A stretch of DNA of 64,000 nucleotides. Origin: VRUE01 sp963718755 (GTDB lineage Bacteria; Actinomycetota; Thermoleophilia; Solirubrobacterales; 70-9). The position numbers and the translations under genes were made by a program. The stretch is from positions 248,001 to 312,000 of the forward strand of contig OY970376.1 in the NCBI GenBank assembly GCA_963718755.1, written 5' to 3'. Under the pieces are notes generated by a model that saw only the letters and a program-made list of their open reading frames with translations, was not told the DNA's origin and did not search any database. Shown piece after piece: positions 50,648 to 57,470 of the stretch (its first letter is position 1; the number at the start of each line of letters is the position of its first letter).

Positions 50648-52413
50648 GGCCGCCCCTCGAGGGCGAGCGCGGCGACGCCCTGCTCGGGGGTGATCACGCC
50701 GGGGAGGTCGAGGACGCGGGCAATCTCGGTGGCGAAGTACCAACCGCCGGAGAGGATCTCGGTCGCCTCGCCGTCGGCGATTACGACGCCGTCGCCGAGC
50801 AGGATCACCCGCTGGGCGAAGGAAGCGGCGAACTCGACGTCATGGGTGGCGACGATGACGCCGGCCCCGCCGGTGGCCAGCCCTTCGATCAGCTCCTGGA
50901 GATCGTGCTTGCGCGCGCGATCCATGCCGCGGGTGGGCTCGTCCAGCGCGACTAAGCCTGGGAGCTCTCCTCCCTCCATCCGCCCTGCAAGTGCGACCGC
51001 CAGCGCCAATCGCTGTCGCTCGCCACCGGAGAGATCGCGGGGATCTGCGTCGATCGCGAACTCCAGCCCGACCGTCCGCAGCACCGCTACCCCCTCGTCA
51101 CCCGGAAGCTCATCCCCGACCCGCTCGCGCACGAGGTAGTCACCGGGATTCTGGCTCAGCAGGGCCATACCGCCTGGGGCTTCGACCTTGCCCCTCACGG
51201 GCTCAACCAGCCCCGCTAGTGCCCTCAGCAGCGTGCTCTTGCCGGCGCCGTTGCGACCCATCAGCGCGACCCGCTCTCCCCTACAGACCGTCAAGTCGAT
51301 GCCCTTCAGCACATCGTGGCGTTCATCACCTCGACTCAGCTCAACCCAGAGATTGCTGACAGCGGCGGCGGGCGGGTCCTGTCGGGGGGCACGGGTCCGA
51401 CCGGGCGCTGGGTTTTCCGCCAGAGAAGTCGGTGGCCGTCCTCGCTGAGCCTTCGGGGCGGAAAAGAGGACGCCGCTTCCGGTCGGACCCGTGCCCCCCG
51501 CCACCCGCCCGAGCTGCACTCCAGATGGAGCGAGGATTCGGCGCGCGTCGCGGACGCCGACTGGGAGTGGCTCAATGCCGGCCAGGGAGAAGAGGCGTGC
51601 GGCGGGGGTCTCCAGAGCAGCGTCAGCTTGTTGTGCCCAGGCGAGGAAGTCCCGTGGGGCCCCGTCGAAGGACACAGCGCCCGACTCCATCGCGATGATC
51701 CGGTCGGCCGCAGCGAGGCACCGCTCCAAGCGATGCTCGGCGAGGAGGATGGAGACCCCCCACTCCTCGTTGAGTCGCCGCAAAAGCCAGATCAGCTCGT
51801 CGCCGGCCACGGGGTCGAGCTGGGAAGTCGGCTCATCCAAGAGCACGAGCTTGGGGCGCGTAACCAAGGCGGCAGCAAGAGCGACGCGTTGAAGCTCCCC
51901 GCCGGAAAGCGTGTCAACCGTGCGGGCGAGGAGGTGCGGGATCGCGAGTGCTAGAGCCACCTCCTCGACGGCACGGGCGCGCGATGCAGCTGGGTCGCCG
52001 CGCATCTCCAACGGCAACTCGATCTCGGCGGCGACGGTGGTTGAGACGACTTGGGTCTCGGGGTCCTGGGCTACGTAGCCGACAGCCGCCGCCAGTTGAC
52101 CCGGGCCGCTGGCGATCGCGTCCATGCCCGCGACTCGGATGCCGCCTTCGATCTCACCACCGTGGAAGTGCGGCACGAGGCCGCAGGCGGCGCGCAGCAG
52201 GGTCGTCTTGCCGCATGCCGAGCGTCCGGCGAGCAGGGCGAACTCCCCTGGCGCCAGGGTCATCGACACGTCGCGCAGGGCGAGTGTCACATTTGCCCCC
52301 GTATGCGTGGTCGATGTGACGCGCGTGGGTCGATCCGGGGTCGGATAGGCGTAGGTGAGGCGCTCGATCTCCAAGGCGGGCGTGGCGCGGGGCGGCGAGG
52401 CGAGCTCAGGCAT
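50644..52413 (-). CDS. ECF transporter double ATPase (EcfA-EcfA' fusion), 589 aa
   Basis: Two ABC domains in one chain energise vitamin uptake with EcfT. Domain 1: Walker A LLAGRSACGKTTLLRAA, signature TLSGGELQRVALAAAL, Walker B LVLLDEPTSQLD, His in LLAEHRLERCL. Domain 2: Walker A ALMGRNGAGKSTLLRAL, signature DLSGGERQRLALAVAL, Walker B LVALDEPTRGMD, His in VIVATHDVEF. The linker (about 300-345) is encoded by inverted-repeat element C. A second palindrome encodes residues 32-43 inside domain 1. The ATG overlaps the ecfT stop by 8 bases. Confidence 0.95.
   Translation of the reverse strand: MPELASPPRATPALEIERLTYAYPTPDRPTRVTSTTHTGANVTLALRDVSMTLAPGEFALLAGRSACGKTTLLRAACGLVPHFHGGEIEGGIRVAGMDAIASGPGQLAAAVGYVAQDPETQVVSTTVAAEIELPLEMRGDPAASRARAVEEVALALAIPHLLARTVDTLSGGELQRVALAAALVTRPKLVLLDEPTSQLDPVAGDELIWLLRRLNEEWGVSILLAEHRLERCLAAADRIIAMESGAVSFDGAPRDFLAWAQQADAALETPAARLFSLAGIEPLPVGVRDARRILAPSGVQLGRVAGGTGPTGSGVLFSAPKAQRGRPPTSLAENPAPGRTRAPRQDPPAAAVSNLWVELSRGDERHDVLKGIDLTVCRGERVALMGRNGAGKSTLLRALAGLVEPVRGKVEAPGGMALLSQNPGDYLVRERVGDELPGDEGVAVLRTVGLEFAIDADPRDLSGGERQRLALAVALAGRMEGGELPGLVALDEPTRGMDRARKHDLQELIEGLATGGAGVIVATHDVEFAASFAQRVILLGDGVVIADGEATEILSGGWYFATEIARVLDLPGVITPEQGVAALALEGRP
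51383..51500. repeat. Interspersed inverted-repeat element, copy C (in frame within ecfA)
   Basis: A 118-bp element in the opposite orientation to copies A and B. The outer arms at 51383-51404 and 51479-51500 are perfect over 22 bp (a GGGGGGCACGGGTCCGACC core). The inner core reads GCGCTGGGTTTTCCGCC on the left and GGCGGAAAAGAGGACGCCGC on the right. These correspond to the reverse complements of the copy A/B core halves (GGCGAAAAACCCAGC and GCGGCGTCCTGTTTTTCGC). It is translated without a stop as about 40 residues (305-344) of the EcfA interdomain linker. Confidence 0.85.
52286..52320. repeat. Short in-frame palindrome in ecfA domain 1
   Basis: GTCACAT (52286-52292) and ATGTGAC (52314-52320) are complementary around a 21-base loop rich in G/C with a run of five C. 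The insert encodes about residues 32-43, between the PTPDRP strand end and ALRDVS, where ABC ATPases normally have only a few residues. The loop (on the minus strand GCATACGGGGGCAA) resembles the loop of the hairpin at 44344-44381. Confidence 0.55.
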
Positions 52414-53314
52414 CGGAGCTCCTCGGGGCGAGGCCGGAGAGGACGATCAGCGCCGATACGACGAGGGTCGCGACGCTCGTCCCGACCTCGATCGTCGGAT
52501 AGGCCTGGAAGCCGTCCGCACCCAGCAGCTTGCCGACGATCGCCGCCACCAGCACCAGACAACCAGCGAGGTAGAAGCGGCGATCGAACCGGGACCGCCG
52601 CGCGATGGACGCTTTTACCCCCCCGGGGGGCCACAATCGTCCATGAAAGCCTCTTCTGCGGGGCTCAAGTGAGTAGCCGCGTAGCTCCAACGTCGCCGCC
52701 ACGTCGACCGCCCGGTCCAGCGAGCCGGCCATCAGCCGCCGGATCAGCGCGGCTCGGCCAATCGGCGCCGCCGCCGGTCCGCGCAGGCGGCCGGCGTCGC
52801 GCAGGCGCGAAGCGTCGGCGGCCGCGACCGGGACCAGGCGCGAGATCAAGGCGGCGGTCAGCGCCGAGCGACCGGCGAGAGGTCGCAGCGCTCGCAGCAC
52901 CCGGTCGGGGTCGACGCAGGCCGAGTAGACGGCGAAGGCGATCATCACGACGACCGCCCGCAGGCCGAAGACAGCGCCGTCGGCGATCGCCTCCGCGGTG
53001 ACGTCGACCGGGCCGAACAGGGGCCACTCGCCGAGCCGCAGCAGGACCGTTTCGCCGCGGTCGACGACCAGGGCGTTGACGACGACGATCGGCAGCGCGA
53101 TCACCAAGCCCAGCTTGATCGCGGCCCGGACCGCACTGCCGGCGCCCGCCAGGGCCCCAGCGAGGCCCAGCGCAATTCCGACTGCGCCCAACACCAGCGG
53201 GCTCGAGTAGAGAAAGGCGACGACGAGCAGGGCACCGAGATAGGCGACAGCTGCACCGACGGAGGCCGCCTGCAGCGGCCCCCGCCGCGGTGCGTAAGCG
53301 AAAGGCGATCTCAT
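52406..53314 (-). CDS. ECF transporter transmembrane component EcfT (CbiQ-like), 302 aa
   Basis: Shared membrane subunit of an ECF importer. Hydrophobic spans lie at about 15-100 and 105-140, plus a C-terminal pair. The coupling helices carry the Arg motifs GRLRGPAAAP and AATLELRGYSLEPRR, equivalents of the EcfT A-R-G boxes that touch the ATPases. Residues 224-237 (around GFHGRLWPPGGVKA) are encoded by a palindrome and look inserted. Start ATG 53314 overlaps the lipoprotein stop (ATGA). The order with EcfA and S-component marks a complete ECF transporter. Confidence 0.87.
   Translation of the reverse strand: MRSPFAYAPRRGPLQAASVGAAVAYLGALLVVAFLYSSPLVLGAVGIALGLAGALAGAGSAVRAAIKLGLVIALPIVVVNALVVDRGETVLLRLGEWPLFGPVDVTAEAIADGAVFGLRAVVVMIAFAVYSACVDPDRVLRALRPLAGRSALTAALISRLVPVAAADASRLRDAGRLRGPAAAPIGRAALIRRLMAGSLDRAVDVAATLELRGYSLEPRRRGFHGRLWPPGGVKASIARRSRFDRRFYLAGCLVLVAAIVGKLLGADGFQAYPTIEVGTSVATLVVSALIVLSGLAPRSSDA
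52605..52644. repeat. Short in-frame palindrome in ecfT
   Basis: ATGGACG (52605-52611) and CGTCCAT (52638-52644) form the outer stem, and a run of seven C followed by six G (52618-52630) the inner one. It codes for about residues 224-237 of EcfT, just after the conserved RGYSLEPRR motif. As in murF and ecfA, the extra segment has no counterpart in the usual family pattern and does not break the frame. Confidence 0.55.
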
Positions 53315-54246
53315 CGCGATGGCAAAGGCAGGGGCGTCGGCGTCTCCGCGCCGCCTTCGGTTGCCACCGCGTAATGGTCGCGCAGGTGGGTGGCGCTGAG
53401 CAGGCCGGCCGCGGCGAGGGCACCGCGCGCCGTCGCACCGGTGATGAGCCATGCGGGCGGCGCTTCGTAGCGGCGCGTTGCGGCAACCAGGCCGGCGCCC
53501 GGGCCAAACCTCCGCCCAGGCTCCCCGTCTTCGCCCAGTCCCTCGAGAACGTAACCGCCGTCGCCCTCTTGTGCGAAGTCGGCGAAGACGCCGCTTGCCT
53601 GCGGGCCGTCCTCCAGCTGCGCCGCCGCCGGATCGTCACGAAGTTGCGCCCAGGGCCCAACAAGAACCCGGATCGCGTCGTCTGGGGAGCCCTGCGCGGG
53701 CGTGACGCCGGCGTCGTTCAAGCGGCGGCGAGCCGTGGCGCAAGCGCTTGGCGCGCCACGGCACTCGAGTGCCACCGGGTGAACCTCGCCTTCGTAATCT
53801 CCGGCCAGCGGTTGCGGCCACGAACCGACCACCGCCGGCACACGCGAGGCGGCCGACCAGTCCCGATAGTCCCACCAGATCGCCTCGCCACCATGCAATG
53901 CGAAATCCGCCGCCCCCACCGGCGACTCGACCCCGTTGACGTAGAAGAACCAGTCGTAGCGACGACCACCTTCTGCCGCTTCGGCAAGGCCCTCGACTGA
54001 GCTGACGAAGCCGCCGCCGAAGCGGGTCTCAATCTCGGCCCCGCGGTCGAGGACGCGCATCACCGTGTCCGATTCCGAGGCGTCGTCGGTTACTTCTGGC
54101 AGAACGGCCTCGGCGCCGTAATCCCGGGTCACGGTGAGGGAGACCTCGCCGACCTCCTCGCCCGGACCGACACCGCAGCCGGCGGTCGCGACGCCTGCCC
54201 CGAGGAGCAGCGCAATCGCAACCGCCACGCTGCGGCGTTGCGTCAC
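53311..54246 (-). CDS. Lipoprotein with DUF4430 (transcobalamin C-terminal-like) domain, 311 aa
   Basis: Lipoprotein signal with lipobox GVATAGCGVG (Cys about residue 24). The DUF4430 domain (about 35-140) shows VSLTVTRDYGAEAVLPEV, ASESDTVMRVLDRGAEIETR and YDWFFYVNGVESPVGAADF with ALHGGEAIWWDYRDW, the WxxYVNG...GD/E-x-I-W-xY pattern of the family. DUF4430 is the beta domain of human transcobalamin and intrinsic factor. The rest (about 150-311) is an unrecognised region that may form a second lobe. Expected to be held at the outer face of the membrane near the S-component to bind the B12 ligand (inference). Confidence 0.85.
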   Translation of the reverse strand: MTQRRSVAVAIALLLGAGVATAGCGVGPGEEVGEVSLTVTRDYGAEAVLPEVTDDASESDTVMRVLDRGAEIETRFGGGFVSSVEGLAEAAEGGRRYDWFFYVNGVESPVGAADFALHGGEAIWWDYRDWSAASRVPAVVGSWPQPLAGDYEGEVHPVALECRGAPSACATARRRLNDAGVTPAQGSPDDAIRVLVGPWAQLRDDPAAAQLEDGPQASGVFADFAQEGDGGYVLEGLGEDGEPGRRFGPGAGLVAATRRYEAPPAWLITGATARGALAAAGLLSATHLRDHYAVATEGGAETPTPLPLPSR

Positions 54247-54250
54247 CCGA

Positions 54251-54994
54251 TCAGCCCTTCGGGCATTTCCCGCCGACGCAAACAGCCACCTGGTTGGAGG
54301 GGATGTCCTTGCCGTGACGCGCGATCAGCTTCTGCGGTTTGGCCAGCGTCACCGTGGTCCGCCCGTCGGCGGCCGTCGGCACGCTCGCGCCGCTCACCGT
54401 CACTCCGGCGGCTGGCTTCTTCTTGCCTTTGTCGTCATAGGAGTAGACCCGCACGCCGAACGGCTGACCCGCCGTCGCTTTGGCCGGTGCGCTCAACGCC
54501 AGCTCAGCGGGGTAGGGGAACGCCGCCAGCGCCCAGAGCACTTCGTCGCCAGCCTTGACCTTGACCGCGTCGCCACCGACTTCGGGCGCCTCGTGGTTCA
54601 CCTTGAGGTACCAGGAGAGCGTTTTGGTCGCCTTGCTGCTGCCGATATCGCAGAGCCCGAGGCCGAACGAGAAGGCATCGGTGATCTGGAGCGGCTTCAA
54701 CGTCGCGGTGAACTTCGACGCCTGGATCAGCATGCCGAGCGCGGTCGGGCCGTTGACGGTGACCGTTTTGCCGCTGCCGCCGGTACCGGCGCCGAAACAG
54801 GTCGCCTGAGGGCTGGCTTTGATCGATGCGGTGGTGGCGCCGAATGAGTCTTCGGCAAGCACCTTGCCACCACTGCCGATCACCCGCAGGTCGGCAACGG
54901 GACCCTTCGCCACTGCAAGAGCAGCGGTCGAGAGCACCAGGATGAGGGCCAGCGCGCACGCAGCGACCAGCCGGAACAGGGAGAGTCTTGGCAT
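54251..54994 (-). CDS. Secreted protein with DUF4430-like and Ig-like domains, 247 aa
   Basis: First gene behind the cobalamin riboswitch. A signal peptide (LVAACALALILVLSTAALAVA) is followed by a DUF4430-like domain: DLRVIGSGGKVLAEDSF, TALGMLIQASKFTATLKPLQ, SWYLKVNHEAPEVGG and VKVKAGDEVLWALAAFPYP (GD-x-V-L-W pattern). The C-terminal part (LSAPAKATAGQPFGVRVYSY ... GVTVSGASVPTAADGRTTVT) is a bacterial Ig-like module. Strong Shine-Dalgarno (AGGAAAGGG) before the ATG at 54994. Only 4 bases separate it from the next DUF4430 lipoprotein. It is probably a soluble or wall-associated B12 capture protein. Confidence 0.8.
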   Translation of the reverse strand: MPRLSLFRLVAACALALILVLSTAALAVAKGPVADLRVIGSGGKVLAEDSFGATTASIKASPQATCFGAGTGGSGKTVTVNGPTALGMLIQASKFTATLKPLQITDAFSFGLGLCDIGSSKATKTLSWYLKVNHEAPEVGGDAVKVKAGDEVLWALAAFPYPAELALSAPAKATAGQPFGVRVYSYDDKGKKKPAAGVTVSGASVPTAADGRTTVTLAKPQKLIARHGKDIPSNQVAVCVGGKCPKG

Positions 54995-54997
54995 TTA

Positions 54998-55028
54998 AGC
55001 CACCCTTTCCTCGAGGGTTGTCATGGCT
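54998..55028 (-). promoter_or_regulatory. Hairpin enclosing the ribosome binding site after the B12 riboswitch
   Basis: On the minus strand AGCC...ACCCT pairs with AGGGT...GGCT (54998-55006 with 55014-55028, interrupted by the 6-base bulge ATGACA). The AGGAAAGGG Shine-Dalgarno lies inside the loop and stem. It directly follows the aptamer and precedes the ATG at 54994 by 3 bases. This fits an expression platform that blocks translation when B12 is bound. Confidence 0.6.
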
Positions 55029-55033
55029 GGCCG

Positions 55034-55215
55034 GGGACAGGTCTCCTGGCTTCCGGGAATCGGTCGGCCGCACCTTCCCGGGAGCTCTGTGTTGCCCCCA
55101 GTGGCTGACGCAACTCGCGCCCGCAGCTTCCTTCGCCCCGGTCACAGTGGCGGGACCGCGCCGGTTTCACACCGGACTTCCCTTGACCACCGACCGTATT
55201 TACACGGGCGAGTCT
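55034..55215 (-). ncRNA. Cobalamin (B12) riboswitch
   Basis: The conserved parts of the cobalamin aptamer appear in order on the minus strand. GGGAAGTCCGGTGTGAAACC begins it, then GGTCCCGCCACTGTGACCGG, GCCACTG (the B12-box core), GGGAAGG and finally GAAGCCAGGAGACCTG. It lies about 40 bases before the start of the DUF4430 gene and runs in its sense. Regulates the whole DUF4430-ECF operon by vitamin B12 or a related cobamide. The exact 5' end is uncertain by several bases. Confidence 0.95.
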
Positions 55216-55230
55216 ATCCCGGGACCGGGA

Positions 55231-55851
55231 CTAGGGCTGTTTCTCGGTGTCCCTGGGTGACTCGAAGGCGGCGAGGGCGGCGGTCATCGGGATCGGCTCC
55301 TCGCCGCTCTCGGCCATGCGGGCATCGGCGTCAGTCTGCTCTTCTAAGAGGAAGTGGAAGACCGCGTCGACTCGGGCGATCACGTTGTCCCAGCCCTGCT
55401 GGTCGAGGCGAAGGGGCATCCAGCTGAAGTGGCGGTCATCGCGGGCGTCGATCGTGCCCGCCTCCATGGCCTCTCTTATGCGCTCGACGAGTTCTTCGAA
55501 GATCCCCCCACTGATCATTTCCTTCATCGATGCGGGCAACGGAACCCAGACGTCGTCATAGAACACCGCGGTCTGCGTCGCCCGGTAGAAGTGCTCCACA
55601 GCTCCGCGTCGCCTCCCCCCGGTCTCCGTCCTCGTCTGATAGAGCCAACCGAATTCGGCAAGAAGATCAAATGCCCGTGAGACCCTCGAGATGGAGCCGC
55701 CACCAAACTCGTCGTAGAACCCCTTTGGGCTCATCTCTCGCCCATTCAGCTCCACCACGATCTTCATGCGCAGCTCGTCCGCCATGAGTTTCGCCAGACG
55801 TTGCGTGTAGGGCACATTGAGCTGGGGGCCCATTGCTTGGCGATCCATCAT
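55231..55851 (-). CDS. Winged-helix transcription regulator, 206 aa
   Basis: Likely HTH regulator. N-terminal QRLAKLMADELRMKIVVELNG and MSPKGFYDEFGGGSISRVSR, then FDLLAEFGWLYQTR and the beta wing GGRRRGAVEHFYRAT look like an ArsR/PadR-type winged helix. The C-terminal half (about 100-200) is an unrecognised, acidic, probably ligand-binding or dimerising domain with SAGG-like features. GAVEHFYRA recurs in the regulator at 56265. Good Shine-Dalgarno (GGAAGG) 6 bases before the ATG at 55851. Lies directly upstream of the riboswitch and on the same strand. Confidence 0.75.
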   Translation of the reverse strand: MMDRQAMGPQLNVPYTQRLAKLMADELRMKIVVELNGREMSPKGFYDEFGGGSISRVSRAFDLLAEFGWLYQTRTETGGRRRGAVEHFYRATQTAVFYDDVWVPLPASMKEMISGGIFEELVERIREAMEAGTIDARDDRHFSWMPLRLDQQGWDNVIARVDAVFHFLLEEQTDADARMAESGEEPIPMTAALAAFESPRDTEKQP

Positions 55852-56264
55852 TCAAATCCTTCCAGTGATCTTCGTACGCCGAGCGCTACCGCAAGTCTAT
55901 GTGGTCTTGAACGGAACTGTCCGAGGCTCTTTTAAGTTCGGGCGGCTCCAATATTGCTCGAATTTCCTTGAGCATTTACTTTAGAGGGGGTGACAAGATG
56001 AGGTTCGCAGCTGTCGAGGCCGCCACGCCGGTGTACTCGATCTCAAAGAACGGCTAGCGGCAAAGTCGTCGTCTGCCCGGGCCGCCGCATACGCCGCGCG
56101 GCTCGGGCTCACCGCCCCTCGAACCAGTGCTTTCCTGCGCTTGATGAATCACTTTGGTCTCAGGATTCGAAGTGAAAGTGTCGCTAAGCATTCCTAAACT
56201 ATCCCGCCAATTCCTTAACGCCCTACCTGTTTTGGGCCTACTTAGTGAGGAGAGGGTTCGCGAG
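55852..56264. other. 413-base intergenic region with one tiny ORF
   Basis: No known gene. The region is lower in GC than its surroundings (for example TCTTTTAAGTTC and TTTCCTTGAGCATTTACTTT near 55930-55985), as expected for divergent promoters of the two winged-helix genes. It contains a 19-codon ORF with a strong ribosome binding site (separate entry). Downstream of it, in another frame, a possible coding stretch (LKERLAAKSSSARAAAYAAR...) runs to a stop near 56195 without a start codon of its own, so it may be a remnant. Confidence 0.5.
55998..56057 (+). CDS. Putative 19-residue small ORF with strong RBS
   Basis: ATG at 55998 preceded by AGAGGGGGTGACAAG (Shine-Dalgarno GAGGGGGT, 7 bases spacing) encodes MRFAAVEAATPVYSISKNG and stops at 56057. 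The signal is stronger than that of many real genes here. The reading frame one base off continues open with Ala/Arg-rich coding-like sequence, so this may be the front end of a frameshifted gene, or a regulatory leader peptide for the winged-helix gene at 56265. No homology is claimed. Confidence 0.3.
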   Translation: MRFAAVEAATPVYSISKNG

Positions 56265-56675
56265 ATGACAGTCCAGGGCGGGGAACCGGAGGAGGGCAAA
56301 CCCAGGCGGAGGAAGCGCACAGGAGGGAAGGGCGCCGGCAAGCCAAAAGGGTCGCGGCGTCGGAAAAAGGGCGGCCAGCCGCGGGGCGACATGCTGCTTG
56401 CCATCGCCCACCCGCTGCGGCGCCAGATACTGCGCAGGCTGGGTGAGCGGGGTGAGCCGACGAGCCCGATTCAGCTCGCCGAGGAGCTCGAGGGGCCGCT
56501 TGGCAAGATCGCCTACCACACGCGGGTGCTCTGGCGCTTGGGGGCTCTGGCGGCGGCCGGTGAGCAGCAGGTCCGCGGGGCGGTCGAGCACTTCTACACG
56601 AGCACAATCGAGGACGACCCGCCGATCGAAACACTGCTCGAGGAAACGAGGAAAGAGGACGAGGAAGGGGAGTAG
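56265..56675 (+). CDS. ArsR-like winged-helix regulator with basic N-terminus, 136 aa
   Basis: The HTH reads LAIAHPLRRQILRRLGERGE, SPIQLAEELEGPLGKIAYHTRV, LWRLGALAAAGEQQ, then the wing RGAVEHFYTST, an ArsR/HTH_20 layout. Residues 10-45 are a Lys/Arg/Gly-rich extension (RRRKRTGGKGAGKPKGSRRR). The C-terminus is acidic (ETRKEDEEGE). The ATG at 56265 has the Shine-Dalgarno AGGAGAGG; an upstream in-frame start at 56154 lacks one. Next gene on the same strand begins about 100 bases downstream. Confidence 0.8.
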   Translation: MTVQGGEPEEGKPRRRKRTGGKGAGKPKGSRRRKKGGQPRGDMLLAIAHPLRRQILRRLGERGEPTSPIQLAEELEGPLGKIAYHTRVLWRLGALAAAGEQQVRGAVEHFYTSTIEDDPPIETLLEETRKEDEEGE

Positions 56676-56776
56676 TCATGCTCGCCTGAACGTTCGTCCA
56701 GCTTTCTTTGGCGGCGCAGGTGCCCGGCGTAGGCTCGCCGCCGCATCTGGAAACCAGCACGTTTATGGGGGAGCAC

Positions 56777-57466
56777 ATGAAGCAGGGGATTTGGCGGCAC
56801 TCGCCGGCGCTGGCGATCTCGGCGATCGCGCTCTTCGTCGCGCTCGGCGGCAGCGTCTACGCGGCGAAGAAGGCGAAGCTCGACGGCAAGGCGATCCGGG
56901 CGAAGTCGATTCCAGGCAACCGCCTGCAACCACGCTCGATCGCCGCCAACCGGCTCAAGCCGGGCGTTCTGCAGAGCGTGGTGAGCACGGCGCCGCTGAC
57001 CGGTGCCGAGATCAACGAGCTGACCCTCGGCCAGGTCCCGAGCGCGGCGCACGCCGACTCGGCCGACACGGCGCAGAGCGCGGTGGACGCTCAGACCGCG
57101 CTCAACGCGGTCAACGCCGTCGATGCGCAGACGGTCAACGGCCACGGCGTCGGCTGCCTGCCGAGCACGCAACCCTTCGCCGGCGCCTGCTGGGAGAGCT
57201 CGCCGAACAGCCCCGTCAACGCCCCCACCGCGGCACGCAAATGCGCCGGCCACGGCGGGGTGCTGCCGGAGGCGCTGCAGCTCGCCGCTTTCGCCGAAGA
57301 GCAGGGGGTGAACCTGGATGCGGGCGATGAGTGGTCGAGCGATATTCCTGTGTTCACTGGTTTGGACACGTATGGCGTGGCCACGGTTTCGGCCGGAAGC
57401 GAGATCAGCTCCACCCTCTCCACCACAACCCACGCCTACCGCTGCGTCTTCCCACTTCTGCGATGA
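56777..57466 (+). CDS. Secreted Ala-rich repeat protein, 229 aa
   Basis: Signal peptide after a short basic start (PALAISAIALFVALGGSVYA). The mature part has KAKLDGKAIRAKSIPGNRL and AANRLKPGVLQ followed by an Ala/Asp repeat tract (AHADSADTAQSAVDAQTALN, AVNAVDAQTVNGHGVGC), and a C-terminal domain with four Cys. Such coiled Ala-repeat exported proteins are frequent in Thermoleophilia but have no known job. ATG at 56777 with the Shine-Dalgarno GGGGAG. It precedes the secreted protease gene by 4 bases, so the two are probably co-expressed. Confidence 0.72.
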   Translation: MKQGIWRHSPALAISAIALFVALGGSVYAAKKAKLDGKAIRAKSIPGNRLQPRSIAANRLKPGVLQSVVSTAPLTGAEINELTLGQVPSAAHADSADTAQSAVDAQTALNAVNAVDAQTVNGHGVGCLPSTQPFAGACWESSPNSPVNAPTAARKCAGHGGVLPEALQLAAFAEEQGVNLDAGDEWSSDIPVFTGLDTYGVATVSAGSEISSTLSTTTHAYRCVFPLLR

Positions 57467-57470
57467 CTCT

